Source of the DNA: Whitmania pigra
Lineage: Eukaryota; Annelida; Clitellata; Hirudinida; Haemopidae
NCBI GenBank assembly: GCA_021613335.1
Contig: JAJTWR010000266.1
Location: 5,256,501 to 5,320,500, forward strand
Length of the DNA stretch: 64,000 bases
Direction of reading: 5' to 3'
Positions within the stretch are counted from its first letter, which is position 1; each line of letters starts with the position of its first letter. Made by a program: the position numbers and the translations under genes. Shown piece after piece: positions 23,346-36,597 of the stretch. The notes beneath the pieces are model-generated. The model did not search any database. It had not been told where the DNA came from and worked only from the letters and a program-made list of their open reading frames with translations.

Positions 23346-24399
23346 TCTTAACGTAAGTAATATAATTAAAAATATTGATCGCGAAATCTAAAGAACCGAA
23401 ACCAGTCTGCTATCACTAAGTCTAAATATGGCCACAAAGGGGCAGTCGGACAGCAAGGAAATGATTAATCGAAACAAGGTTTTTTTAAAGTATTTTTACG
23501 ATTATGGTTTTGTTGTTCGTATAATGACTTAAAATATGATGGTAGTAATTTAGGCTCATAGACTATTTTATGCAACAAATCTTCGAGTTAAATGTCCTGA
23601 GAAAAGGCTCAGCCAATCAGGAAGCACATGAGTACTAATTATATATAATAATAATTCTACTTTAAAACATATAAATATTATATGTGAATTATTATACTTA
23701 AATACTTCGTACCAGAACGAGTGTAGCCACTTTTCGTAAATAAACAAGTTTTAGCCAGCTTTATATTTTTTCTAATTATGGAAATTTGTGTGCAACCGAA
23801 AATCATGGTTCCTCATCGATATATTGGGAGTTTCTTTAAGCACTTGCTGACGATCGTTCCCATTTAACTTTCCCAGCATGTTGCAACTATTACTGTTACT
23901 AAATTTTATTTTTATTAACTAAGCAGAACAATATAACAGGAAACGCATGCCTCCATTGTCAAACTGATTAGAGTGTTTCCATAACTTAAAGACATTTCTG
24001 TTGATTATGGGCTCCTATTAAAATTAAAAATTATCGTCGGTAGACCTCAAAGATGTTAATGCTTTCAATCATGCAAGAACATGAAGTCATCCACAAACAT
24101 TACGTCCACTCAATTTTGTTCTTTTTGTCAGCTCAGCTAAAAAAAAAGTTGCTTCGTTGAAATGAGAATACGGCTGACCCTTAAATGGTTTCGCTATACT
24201 AATAATAATTTATTTTTATGGTACGGTACTGGAACCAGTGGCGGATTTAGACAAGGTGGCGCAGCTCAAATATTTGTCAAAAGTGGTAAATTATTGAAAT
24301 AATTCAAAAAAATTAAAATGAAATACAATTTTTTATTTTGCAATAAAGTTACTTAATATTTTAAATCCGCTCTTGGTTTTGACTAGAAGAGCTCGAGAG

Positions 24400-25060
24400 T
24401 CGGCTGGGACTAAATGACGCGGCAGGTCGTTCCGGACGGCGGGTGTTGATGGGAGAAATCCTGATTGACTTTAGATGATTTATGTATAGATTGATGCAAG
24501 TGAATTGATGAAAATGATCAAGAATTTAATGGAGGTGAACGAGATGTTTTAGATAGGCTTGGATGGATGTAGTTTGTTGGACACTGAACTTCGTCCTACT
24601 TGCATCATCAGACACAAGCTCCAGGAGCACAACACTAGGAACGTCGGGCACAGAACTTCGGCCCACAACTCTGCCAGGTCACAAACGTGCAGGACAGCAA
24701 CAGTGACTCAGCGCATAGCAGTGGACTCCTTTGTTTGAAGTCCTAGCGAAAGTCTATTTAAACAACAGCAGGAGACTCTCAACAGCTTCAACGGACTATA
24801 ATCAAATAAATAAATAAATAAACTCTCAACAGCTCGCCTCGTTCGTCTCCAACTTCGCTTGGTTTTGACTTATTCCTCGTTTCCGCTTGGCCGCATCGGC
24901 TCTTGTCTCGATGGGCTCTCGACGCTTGTCTCCGGACTCAATCTCGTGTTTGTTAATAAATCTTTGTTAGTTTTATGTTGCAGTTACGTACGCAACAAGT
25001 TCATGTGAGATTCGGGATTAAAGGCATTTTAATGACGCGAAGACACACGTAGCGCACAAG
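24400..25060. repeat. GC-richer LTR-like or transposon-like block
   Basis: Composition departs from its surroundings. It holds a TATA-like tctatttaaa near 24753 and a polyadenylation-type aataaa near 24956, spaced as in a retroviral-type LTR, but no TG...CA pair with a target duplication could be fixed. No reading frame is recognised. Mini-insertion copy 2 lies inside. Confidence 0.3.
24775..24834 (+). repeat. Mini-insertion copy 2 with 13-bp target duplication
   Basis: Direct repeats actctcaacagct at 24775-24787 and 24822-24834 enclose a 34-bp insert. The insert holds acggactataatcaaata and a run of (aaat) units, and matches the 3' parts of the inserts at 2665 and 39072. It is the shortest of the three and lacks their first 15-20 bases. 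Confidence 0.75.
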
Positions 25061-25948
25061 TGCGGTTAAATCAAGCATTATGACTGGAGAGAGCAGGATA
25101 AACTGTAGCGTCATTTGCCTATTGGTGGATTCAATTATTTGACTAATGGGAAGATTTCATTTTCAACATTGGGATCACCAGTGAATCTGCAATTTAGGTT
25201 TCACAAATTTGAATTTGACAAGTCTGCTAAGTTGCTATCACTGAATTTTCATCCTGGGAATGTGTACATACTACCACAAACTGTTTAGCTTTCTGAGAAA
25301 AATTCCAGCAATCTGACTGCCTAAAATTACTTGAAATTCCTTCAAGGATGTCAAATGAATATGTTCCCTCACCTATTTGTTCATAGACTTAGGCAGTTTT
25401 GTTCAGAAAACATGAACCAATTGTTAACACTAACATTTACACAAATAACCAATGTATTGGATCATCAACATACTGACATATAAGCATTGGGATCCAGCAC
25501 AAACTCAGGCTATTAAAAAAACATTGAGATCAATCTCTGTTTTCATAACCACAAGTTCACATAAGGTCACTTCAGGAATGTCAGCAGAATCATGGAAAAA
25601 ATGTCATTCACATTTTCAAAAGTAAGATGAAAGGAAAGTAGACACAATGCAGAGTATTTACAAAATATTCACCCAACTGGTGGAAATTGACAAAAAAATT
25701 TTAATTACCGCCTCATTTTAAATCAGTTTATAGACTAAATCAATCTTATTTGGAAGTTTCCCAAAAATGTGAATGTTATTGCATCTAGACATAGTTTAAA
25801 TGAGTTTAACATCATGGGAGGCAGCTTAGCTTTTTGAGTTTATAAAAAGGCAAAATGAACCACATCATTTACCAAGCATACAACAATATTGAAGCAAATT
25901 AAATATTGTGTGACAGTTCACTGGAAATAGAATAACTTTTAAATGGTA

Positions 25949-26182
25949 TTATTCAGTTTTCTGCCTTCTAGCCTTGGAAATATTAGACTCTTTTTTCAAC
26001 TTCTTCTTTTTTTCTTTTTCTTTAGCTTCAATCTGCTTGGCTAGATGATAGGATAGATAAGCACTAAGAAGAAAGAATGGAGACAAGAAAAGAAGTACAT
26101 AGTAAACAAATGACCACGGCTCTGTGCCAGCATACACAATTATGTCCATAAGCATTCGACGCCAATCCCACGATTCGAACAT
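25949..26182 (-). CDS. SMIM15: SMIM15, small integral membrane protein 15
   Basis: A 77-residue single-exon coding region with one hydrophobic segment (FVYYVLLFLSPFFLLSAYLS). The highly charged tail (LAKQIEAKEKEKKKKLKK, then NISKARRQK) matches the SMIM15 family (about 74 residues in vertebrates) in order and length. The start is the Met of MFESWDW; a splice acceptor (cttacag) lies just upstream on the minus strand, so the leader is spliced and the more upstream Met belongs to the intron. Function of the family is not established. Head-to-head with the POMGNT1-like gene, about 600 bp apart. Confidence 0.9.
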   Translation of the reverse strand: MFESWDWRRMLMDIIVYAGTEPWSFVYYVLLFLSPFFLLSAYLSYHLAKQIEAKEKEKKKKLKKESNISKARRQKTE

Positions 26183-26796
26183 CTTCCAACCTGTAAGAAT
26201 GACCAAATAACCCAATCACAACCAAAACAGCCCTAACACTCATCAACATTCTTATTCATGAATTGCATTACAAATAATTGTTAAATACAAACTTTGGCCA
26301 AGTGTATTTATTTATATCCGACTATAAATCGAGCCTCGAAAATACTCCTCCTCTAGCCTAGACGAAACCAAAAACAAAAATCGAACAAGCTTTTACCATC
26401 AAACAATTGAATATAGCAACGAACATTTAACTAACATTTGCGTTGTCAGACCTATTTAAGGTTAAATTAAATTAATTGGTTTATTTTTATTTCGCATTGT
26501 CTAGTGTCTCAGTATATTAAACGTATAACAAAATAAATATCTAAAGACTTTCAAGAAATAATGTTAAATATTTTAAAGACACACCTTCATAACAAATGTG
26601 TTGATCCCCGTGTGTCGCTGACGTTCGTAGCGGTCTGAGGCTGCTGAATTCCTTAGGAGACGTTTAATTTGATTTATTTTGTGGTCGAATTATTTATTGA
26701 TGATATATACATTCACTTTTATTTACGTTTCTTATCTTACATGAAATATTGTATGAGGAATTCTCATAAAACGATTTATTTACAACTTGTTGCAAC
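26183..26796. promoter_or_regulatory. Divergent SMIM15 / POMGNT1-like promoter region
   Basis: The two start codons point away from each other across 614 bp. A GC-richer patch near 26600-26650 is the likely transcription start area. No TATA box is seen. The assignment is by gene order only. Confidence 0.4.
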
Positions 26797-29700
26797 ATGA
26801 GACCGATGATCTTGACGCGGATCCACAGAAGGTGTATTGTAAAATATTTTGGAAGTAAGTTCAACTTTCAATAGATTTCTAAACATCAAAAATCTTTTTG
26901 AATTATTGAAGTTGTCACAATTGATGAAGTTATCATTGTCAGTGTATTCCATGCACTGAACATAATTTGAATAACCATTCTTTATACTGTGCAAAATAAC
27001 ATTCATTAATGATATTTGAGGATTTATGTGAACATAATTCCTGGTCTTCTTTCTGATACAGATAGTGATGCTTTAAACTAACACATAGCTTAATAATTTC
27101 TGGGCATACATTGGTCATTATTTTAATCTGATATATGTATTATCTATGTTGATTGTTGTTTGTTTTAAAACTTTGTTAATTAGAATTACTTGTCCTTCAA
27201 ATGGACTTGGATATTTTTTATTCTTTTGCTGGAGTATTAGCTGGACAAAATTATTTGCTACTCATCACATTTTAATAATGATTAATTTATGTTACAAATT
27301 ATGCCCAGGTGCTGCCTTAAGTTCACTTTTGTTATTGTATACATAATTTCTTTTTAATGACTTGCAGTTTGTTATTTATATTCAACCATTTAAGTTTATA
27401 ATCAAACACTAATGTTACGACATTGTAACGTTTCTAAGTTACACAGTGAGTTTTTTAAGTATTTAATCAATATACTTGGTGGATTTTAATAAAATGTTTT
27501 GAAGTTGTAGTTTGAATTTGTTGGCAGGTTGCAAAAATCTTTCCATTTGGGTGTTAAGTGTGCTTTTTACAGTCTTTTTGTTGGACTCATATGTTCTCAA
27601 TGGTGTTGTTCAAAAGAGCCAATTAAATTCAGGTTGGAATTGTTGAAGTCATAGCAACAGCTATATTATTAGATATACAGAGATACTATGGAGTATTGCA
27701 ACCATTACATGAACAACAAAATATTATTTATCACCACCTCTGTGCCACAAAAATAGAAACTTTTCATAAAATATTGATTAAATGCAATGTTATAATTTGT
27801 GATCAAGGGATATTAAATCTATTTAGATGGATCAGCAGTTGAACGTAGAAATTCTGATAGTGAAGGTGTGTTTGTCATCTTTCTGTAAGACAGGCCATCT
27901 TAACCATCATTCATTAAAATTTCATTATTTAGTTCCAACAAGAAACACCAGTTGCGGACAGACGACTTCGTGTCCGATTGGTCAGTACTCATACTTGTTA
28001 AAGTCTGGTGTTGGCAGTGATGGCCAGCCAACTGTTTGCTTTAATGGATATGTGTGAGTCTCCAACATTTCTTTGTGTAAATTGAATCAATATGCATTTA
28101 TTCTGCTGTTAATGTTTCTCTATATAAGCTGGGCATGGGAGTTAAGGGAATTTGAAGAGTTTGCATGATTGCATGCTGTCTTACAACTTGTATTTGTTGA
28201 TAATTTGCTTAAACACAATTATTAAAGTAATGACATTTTTAATAATAATTAATAAGTTGTTAATTTAATAATTCGTTTCAATATTGATATTTCTTATTGA
28301 TATTATTTATAACTTTAAATCAAGAGACATAGAAAGAAGATAGTAAAATAGAAAATTAAATGCATCATTTGAGGTGCAGGACGTCTGATTGCTATATATC
28401 AACAACAATCACAACAACAATAGTGTTAGATGGGTATTGCTTCACAGTTACACATTAAAATTCGTCATCATCACTTTTTATAATATCTATTCTGAGGTTT
28501 CAAGGTATGAGCCACTACTATTAGTTAGGTACTAAGTTCTTCCTGGTAATAATGATGATAATGATGTACATAACAATTCTATTAACATAGCATCATTATG
28601 CTATCTTTCAAATACTACATATAAAGATGATCATTATCTTCAAATTAATGAAATAAAAAGAATTAAATTAATAACACAAGCATCAGAAACAACGATGTTT
28701 GCAAACAACTGTGAATGAATAAATGTGGCTTAATTGTCATTGTTATCATTATAATTTATGTAGACATTCTGTGTTATTTATAGAAAATGATTATAACTTT
28801 AGAGCAATGCTAATATGCTACTCTTAAAATATTAAAGTACTTAAAGAAATTTTAAACCAAAATACCTAAAAACAGCTTAAGCCAGACTGCTTTTCCAACT
28901 TTCGGAATCTGAAAGAATAAATTGCTTGTATAAAAGCTTCATTGTTTGTACTATCAAACATAGTTTCATCTTATCCAATAATTTCCATGTTTTTACTTTT
29001 TGTGGAATGGAAGGCTGAATTAGGCCTGTTTTCAGTGCCAATGATAATTGTAAATAAGGGGGCTGCTGCTGTCAGGAAAAAAGTTATCTCAAATAATGTT
29101 TTAAAGTTAATGTGTGGGACAACATTTTCTGAATAGATTATAATGCAGTAGAATTTTTTTTTAATTTTTATTTTATTTCAGAATTTTTTCTCCCGAAAAA
29201 CAAAATGGGAAGAGAGGAATAAATTTGGTGAAGATAAATGGTTAGTGAACTTTGATGAACTGATTTCATAACCATTTTTTTGCCTCTTTTTATGACACTT
29301 GTTTCTTTAATTCTACTTGAAAAGTAGATTATTACCATTATCACCTTAATAATTGTTTATGTAGTTCTGATATTATGATGTTCACTAGCATATTTATTAT
29401 TTCTTTTGTGTTATGAGGTTGTAACTGTGCTTTGGTGTTGATCATTGCAAATAATTGGATGGTTTAAAATTGCACCATTATTATCATGGTTATTGCCAAA
29501 ACATTCCTTGCTATTCTCACAATTCATCTCAATCATTTCATATTGAATCATTGCCATCATTGTTTACTTTCAACCCATCAATGAATGAATGATGATGAAT
29601 TGCCATGTTTTTTTCAAGTCAGGTTTTATTTTGTTCTTTAGGAAAATCAATGAATGTTGAAGATGTTAGGACATTTGACACTCATGAAAATGGTTTGTGA

Positions 29701-32700
29701 TGATTAATGACAATAATTGTTGAATTCTACATGTTTCAAGTCTAATTATTAAACAATTGTAGTAATTGAATAATTAAATGCAAATGGTTGCTATGGGTTT
29801 CTTGGGATGTTGATTTGAATCTACTTGCAGATGAGATCCTGCAAAGGTACCTGAAGTTGGGAGTTGACGTTCACGACGTTGTCCTCCTCTCGAGTGCTAA
29901 CGAAGCATCTCTGCAGTGAGTCGTTTGTTTAAACAGCAGGAATTCACTTCATTCATAATAAATAATATTCAAGTAATGCTTCTTCGGGACAATAATTTAA
30001 GTTGTTTACATTATTTCATTCACCTTTTGTCATTCACTCGTTCAGTCTGTCGTCGGTCACCAAGCAATTGATGAAGTCCTTCGGCAGTGAATTCACGAAC
30101 AATCTTGAATTCCGAGACGCGTTCGTCATGATAGGTCAGCAAAACTTGGTCCCTCCGTCCAAAGCCATTGAGCAGGTGATTGTTGAGAGTTTTTGTGTTT
30201 TCAGAATCATCACTTGTGGATGTTGGCTGTTCATGTATTTCCACTGAAAAACACAAATATGTATGCATAACGTATGGATGTAACTTTCAAAAGTTAATAT
30301 TATTGCGAATAATTAGTCATTTATTTTTCTTCTACTTTGTGTTTCATTTTTATTTTATGGCCAATTTTATCTTCCAAAATGGAATTTTTTTAAAATATTA
30401 ACAGCTAAATCTTGACTTTCCAGTTAATAAAAAGACAGGATGGTGAGGTGTACGCAGCGGAAGCATTCATCGAGGGATGTCTTTCTATTCCTTGTTAGTT
30501 ATTTTTAGACACATTTATTTGTTAAATCACAATTCAAATTGATCCCAAAATATTCTATGTTCTCATTATAAATTATATTATTATAATAAACTATATTATT
30601 ATAAATTAAATGTAAATTGCCCTTTTATGCATATGTTCATCATCTGCTTATACTTGCTATCAATTTGCAATGTTGTAAAAAGTACTTAAAAGTAATTAAA
30701 TTAATTTTTAAAAAAAATAAAGTTAAAGGGAGATAATTTTCATGAACTTAAAATTAACATTAATTAGCCAGCTGTTTCCTGTTTTCAGTGGGCATCACCA
30801 GAGAGGCAAACAAAAGCAGCTCAGCTGAGCAGGTGGTTAAGGTTGAAAGAACACAAATAGAAGACAAGGTTGGGATAAATTGTTTTTACTATTTGTTCGT
30901 TGGTAATAATAATTTTTAATTATTACTAACATGTTTTAGTTATTACTATTTTTATGTTGTACAGTGTAATACTTATTATTTATACATCAGTAATTGTTAC
31001 TATTATTGTTAAATTGGATTATTATGTGATTGGTTGATTGTCAGGTTAAACTTGGAGACTATTGGATAAACTGTGGACTGCCAGAGAATTGCCCAGATGA
31101 TTTGTTGCCAGTTCATATTTATACTGGCAACAAAAACACTGAACTTCCTAAGGTCTGCTTTCGCGGAAGATAGTAAGTGAGATTGTTCAGCACCTAAAAT
31201 AAAGATTATCATATAGGTATTTGTCAATATTAATTGCATAAATGTTATGATTATGATAATAAATTGTCTTAATGTCGTTGAATTTCTTATAGTGGCAGAA
31301 AAGCTGTTTAAACTAACATGTCATTTGTAAGACGTGCATGAAATAAAAATGTTTGTCGACAGTGTGATTGCGAATGATCTGAATGATCCCGGTCGTGGCA
31401 TCGCAGTGATCTCCATCGACTCAAATAGTGGAGCCGTTTTAGATGTGCAGAGGTTCGACACTTATGAGAGTGCTGAGAGTGAGATCATCGTTGTTTAGTT
31501 ATTTAACTTACCAGCTAACTCATTATTTCATTGCTTGTTTTCTACTTATTCTAAAGGAGTGGTTTGTCACAATTTGGACAATTCATGTTAAGCTAAGCAA
31601 ATTGACATCTCGGCATTTAATTAAATTTGTACAATAAAGTAGAACAAAAGCATTTTCATGTTTGTAAACTTTACTCATTTTGCTCAAGCTTGGCTGTAAA
31701 CATTTACATGTTTCTGTTTGAAATTTAAACATCTTTAAATAATTTTAATGCATCCCTCACTGAGCAATAAATAGCAAAACAAATATTTAAAGTAAGTTTA
31801 GAAATCATTGCAGTGAATTTGATAATAGAATGAAGTTTTTCAATTTTTGTGTTGAACAGAGAGTACAAAATTGGAGGAATTTTTGATGGGTTTGAAGAAT
31901 AATGAAATAATTATAGCACTGGCTCATGATGAGGCAAAAACTGCGTTCGTTGAATTTTTATAAATTTGTTTGTTCATTGAAAGCAACTAGTTTGATGAAT
32001 ATTACTAAGAATCTATTTAAAATATTCATTAAATTTTAAATCTGTAAATATTTGCATTTTAGTTGATTAATTTGTTGATTTCTTAGAAAAAAAATTGATC
32101 ATGATCGTCATTTCATTGCAGGCTGAGCATTAAAGCCATGGATCTTTTGACTTCCTTTGGCAGCAACTTTATCAAGGAACTTGGCTTCAGAGATGTTTGG
32201 AGTTTTGTTGGCAGAGCAGGACTCAAAGGATTCACTCCCTATGAGGATGTGAGTGGCTGTCATGCTTTGCTTTGTGGCACCTCGTGACAACCGATCTGTG
32301 TCATATTCACTGCTTTCAGATCGAACCAGCTGGAAAAGACAGCTGGCCTTACTCCATCTCCTCTACGTTTTGCTTGAAGAAAAACTGTTTGTTAATTTGA
32401 TAAAATATTTTTAAAACGTTAACAATTATATTCAAACTCTGCAATTGTTGTTGATGTTGTCTTTGAAATATTAGTCGAAGGTCAGGACAAAAAGATTGAT
32501 TTAAGTCTCAAGAAGAACATTCTGAGGAGGAACTTTTGCAAGACTTATGATGGCTATGAAGACTTTTGTTCGGGTATTTAATACATTGATTATTGATTAT
32601 TCCTTGAACATTTTCAATTAAATATGTGTGCCTATGTTCCATTTTCAGCTCAAAATGTTGATGAGCACCCTAAGATCCTCCCACTCTCAAACAAAACATT

Positions 32701-35632
32701 TGAAGGACCATTGATTTACAAAACACCAATTGTTCTCATACCAGGTTATTTTCACCATTTATGTCTTGTTTAATCTGTGACATATTTCCTTCTATAAATA
32801 TATTTATACGTATATACTATATACTTACATATGTAGTATGTTTTCGGATGGTCGTGATGGATTTAATGTTTTTTTGATTTCAATTGTCAACTCATTAAAA
32901 ATTTGGATTGGTTTAATTAATTTACTTAATTTGTTGAAAATGGCATCAGGTTTGAGTCAAATATCAACTGTGAAACAACTTGAGGCTCTCTTCACAATTC
33001 CAGGCCTTGACCTCAATTATGTTGTTGTTAGTTCACAGTGGTTGCTACAAATGTAATTAACGATAATTATTAATAATAAATATCTGATAATATGGCAAAT
33101 GTCTCAAAGGATATTATGAATTAGCGGATTTTAGTTGATAATGAAATTAACCGATAATGTTGATTCAAATGAAGATGATGTGTGATGAGAAGTTTGAGGA
33201 GTCACGTAATATTGCTTCGCTGTTCAATGTGACCATTCGACAACTGAAAAGCAGCACCAAATACATAAGTAAGAATTGAATCACAATTCGATCCTAGGCT
33301 GCCTATTTATTGTCCACTGACGTTATTCACATATTGTTGTTCGTAGCCCCCACATTCTCAAAGTCATAGGTTATTAAAGCATTTACTAGCAATTTATTTT
33401 GTTTGCAGGCCTAGTCAGGGATGCCCTGGATCTTGTTTGGATCGTGTTCCCCACTGCGGTTAATTTTTCATTTTGAACTTTTTTGGAGGTTTGCTGATGC
33501 ATGTTTTAAGTTACAAAGTATGGGTTTTTACGCATTGGTAAATTCTTCTTCATTAACTAATTCTAATTATAACATATACGACTGCATTGCTTAAGGAGGA
33601 AATATGGTTCACGTACATTCATGATGTGCTTATCACACAAAGTTCATTGTCACCATTAAAGATGCCTCTTCCACTTTTAGAAATATGCAATCTTCCTAGA
33701 GGAGGAAGTGATACCAAGAGCAGACATATTGTCCTATTTTGGGCAGTTACTCGATGTGCTTGATGAGGATGACTCTCTTGTTGGTGCCACAGCCTTCAAT
33801 GAACATGGTTCGGGATCTGTTTTAAAAACAATGTTTTAAAACTCTTTGGCTTCTTCATTTAGATTAATGTTCTTATATCTGATAGGTTATTATTACCATG
33901 TAAATTAACTGTTACAAATCAATTCTTTTGCTTTGCAATCACATTATAACTGTCATTGCCATCCAATAGGTTTTGAAGGACATTCTCAGAGGCAGGATTT
34001 GGTCTACAGGGGAGAGACTTTCCCAGGATCAGGTTTTATGCTGAAAAAATCATTTTATGGCACATACATGGTGAACAATATACTGGATTGTTGCAGTGTT
34101 AGGTTTGTCGTCTTTTGATCATTGTGCTTCACGATTGGATGATGCATTTCATCCCATTTACATGATTTAACTGAGTGTTATTTTCAGAAATAAATTATAT
34201 CATTCAAAATTAAAATAGCTTTGTTAATTTTATTTATTTTTCTAAATATTTGCTCTTAAACTTGAAAAATTTGTTGCATCAACTTCAAGTTTTGCAATTT
34301 CATTTGTTTCTGATCATCCTTACTTAGTTATTGCAATGTTATTGCAAACCAGATCCTGGTTTGGTTGGAAGTTACCAGAGGGTAAGGAGATGCTGATTCC
34401 TGATGTGTCGAGAACCATCAGGAGAGAATATCTTGGACTGACTGAACATGCTGAATTTATCAGGGACTATTTTAATAAGCCTAGGAAGCACAGCATGTTA
34501 GTCATCAAAATTTTTATCAGTCATCATTAGTTTATTTGTGCATTTTTTGTACTCATTTATTTCTAGATTTTATAAAAGCACATCACATACGAATTGTTGA
34601 TACCTGTTACTTTCAATGTTGAGCAAAGAATTTATTTTTTCAATGCTTAAGAGAAATTACATGTTATTGTTACAACTATTCTAAATAATTTTACAAAAGC
34701 CTTAACATTCTTGTTGAACATTCACAAGACTTGTTTGAATGCTCTGTTTATGGTAGCATAGAATGGCATGTGGATGATAGTGCAGCTAAAAATTTTTTTT
34801 TAATTTAGCTTTTTGGTTCCCACAACTATTGCATTTTACAGGTCCAAGCCAACCAAACTAACTGATATATCAAACTTAAAGAGGTCAGCATATGACAGTG
34901 TAATGAAGAATCTGATAAAAGATGCATCCGTCATACCACATAAGGATTTAGAAGCCTGTGTTCAAATTCCTGGGTTGAAATTGACGAAGTATGCTACATT
35001 TCCATCTGAATTTTTTGTAGATTTTCACAGAAATCATAAGCATTAATTATTCGTACTTTCTTTCATTCGTATGGAACGAAACAGAAACAACCAATTTTCA
35101 AAGTAACATTGATAAAAGCAATTACTTAGCCAGTTTAAACCAGTAACCTCACATCTATTGGATTTAGTGGATATTTCTCACTATTCAATGCATGATCAAC
35201 TTTTTAGAGGTGCACACCTGGTGTATTTTGAACGATCTGCAGACAACAAAACTTTCGAGGGCCTCTGCAGATGCTTCAACCTCCTCTATTCTCCAAAGTT
35301 CAAAATTCGTGGAATGTATCAAAACACTCTTAGGCAAGTGTTTGTTGATTCTGTATAGTCCATTGCACGCCCCAAATTAATCCTTAAAGTTTAAAAACAA
35401 TCTTACAGTAAAGCTGAATCATCTTAAATAGCACTTACTATTACTACTAATATATCAGAAATATTGCTCACTATTCCCAAAAATGCATTCATGAACTACT
35501 TCACAAAATCATGTTATTTACAGGTTTACCTACCTACAGTCTGAAGTCATACTCATCGAAGAAAACTCACCACTTTATAAGTTGAAGCCAAGAGACCATC
35601 AACCATTTAAATTGAATCAGATGACTAATTAA
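26797..35632 (+). CDS. POMGNT1-like GT13 glycosyltransferase with two FAM3/ILEI-type stem domains
   Basis: Golgi-type enzyme family that adds GlcNAc to O-linked mannose. Exons with consistent phases include 26797-26854, 27528-27632, 27827-27865, 27933-28053, 29182-29240, 29642-29692, 29831-29915, 30046-30175, 30424-30493, 30789-30868, 31045-31172, 31363-31478, 31860-31944, 32122-32248 and 32320-32386; then others to 35523-35632. The N-terminus is a short basic tail followed by a signal anchor (LSIWVLSVLFTVFLLDSYV), hence type II. Two successive FAM3/ILEI-like domains follow: one runs from TSCPIGQYSYLL to AAEAFIEGCLSIP, the other from GDYWINCGLPENCPDD to GFRDVWSFVG. The GT13 domain ends with RRNFCKTYDGYEDFC, FPTA-KYAIFLEEEV, GSGFMLKKSFY and LIPDVSR. 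Odd points: the metal site reads LEEE where the family has LEED, and the usual NRP donor-binding word is replaced by PGLSQI. One intron (35334-35522) uses a GC donor. It may be a diverged paralogue. Confidence 0.85.
35334..35522 (+). other. Non-canonical GC-AG intron
   Basis: The upstream exon ends ACTCTTAG followed by GCAAGT, the preferred GC-donor consensus, and the next exon starts after cag. Phase 2 is kept (R then FTYLQSE), and no GT donor gives a continuous frame here. It is the last intron of the POMGNT1-like gene. Confidence 0.75.
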
Positions 35633-35820
35633 AATTAACAAAAATGACAAATAAAAGAACCATTCCAAATATTTCTTAGCATTTTTAATTTGTTAGATAT
35701 TTGTATTGCACAAAACCATTTTATGTAATAAAGACTAATTTTGCATTCGTTTATTTCAAAAGTAAGATAAGCAGTCCAGAAATCTGATTATTTACACAAT
35801 GTCAACTGGGATGCCTCCTC

Positions 35821-36597
35821 TCAAAGTATCAAACTCTGAATGGAATCCTTGATGCTGTCAATCTGTGACTTCAACTGTGAGCCCTCAATTGAGTTGACAG
35901 AGCAAGCAACAACTGGCCTTGAAACTCCACAGGCTCTGCCTAGTGCTACAATTAAGAACATTAGTCATGTAATCATTTCGCAAAAGTCCATGCGCATGGC
36001 ACAGACGGGCGATCATGACACAACCCATGTCAGCCTGTGGCAGCATCAGGGAAAGGTTTGCATATTATTAAGCTGAGTGTCAACATTAGTTCAAAGTTGC
36101 TTACCTGTCTTTGACCTCACGAAAACATATGAAACATTCTGAAAGTTGTAATAATTAATTAGCATCTTTCAAATTTACAATATTGCAAATGCTTAAATGC
36201 TTACCTTATCTTCGCAAACGAGAGGCAAGTGCAACAAAATTTCAATAGGTTTTGTATCAGCTGCCATTACAATAAATTCCGATTGACCTCTGTTTAGCGA
36301 TTTTGTGGCTAATAAAAAGTAAGGAGTCGGTTAGGTGAAATTACTATCTTATGCAATTTCTGCAAACTCACCCTCATTTGCTCCTTTCCTCAATTGCTTG
36401 TAGCTGTTTGCTTGTTGAACAACCTCCAAGATTTTCTTTTGAAGGGCTTCATCGGCTAATGGATAAGCTTTAGGACTGATTTCGTCGGCCTGAAATATAG
36501 GTTTTTCGAAACGGATTGTTAAAATCACCCAAGAAATTGTAAACAAATGATTTATGAGGTAGGAACTCATCAGGACTTTATCAGCCAAACTTACCAT
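35821..36597 (-). CDS. SNU13: SNU13 (NHP2L1/15.5K), gene copy 1
   Basis: RNA-binding protein of the L7Ae family that binds the kink-turn of U4 snRNA and of box C/D snoRNAs. Five exons: 36597-36595 (ATG alone), 36489-36372, 36308-36205, 36138-36105 and 35945-35821, giving 127 residues (human 128). Family words are intact: [44 protein letters not shown] and [17 protein letters not shown]. The first exon contributes only the start codon before a GTAAGT donor. The stop lies 189 bp from the end of the convergent POMGNT1-like gene. A second, protein-identical copy lies upstream at 37642-38517. Confidence 0.95.

Larger units (their letters stand above)
23346..25948. other. Intergenic region between PARP and SMIM15
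   Basis: Mostly AT-rich and without recognisable exons. An open frame beginning ATGGCCACAAAGGGGCAG at 23428 (+), only 83 bp from the PARP start and ending at a possible donor after 17 codons, could be the first exon of a divergent gene, but nothing downstream supports it. 24400-25060 is described separately. Confidence 0.4.

Noticed and set aside
24445..24994. Solo LTR with tgttg...caaca ends
   Set aside because: The flanking five bases differ on the two sides, so there is no target duplication; kept only as an LTR-like block.
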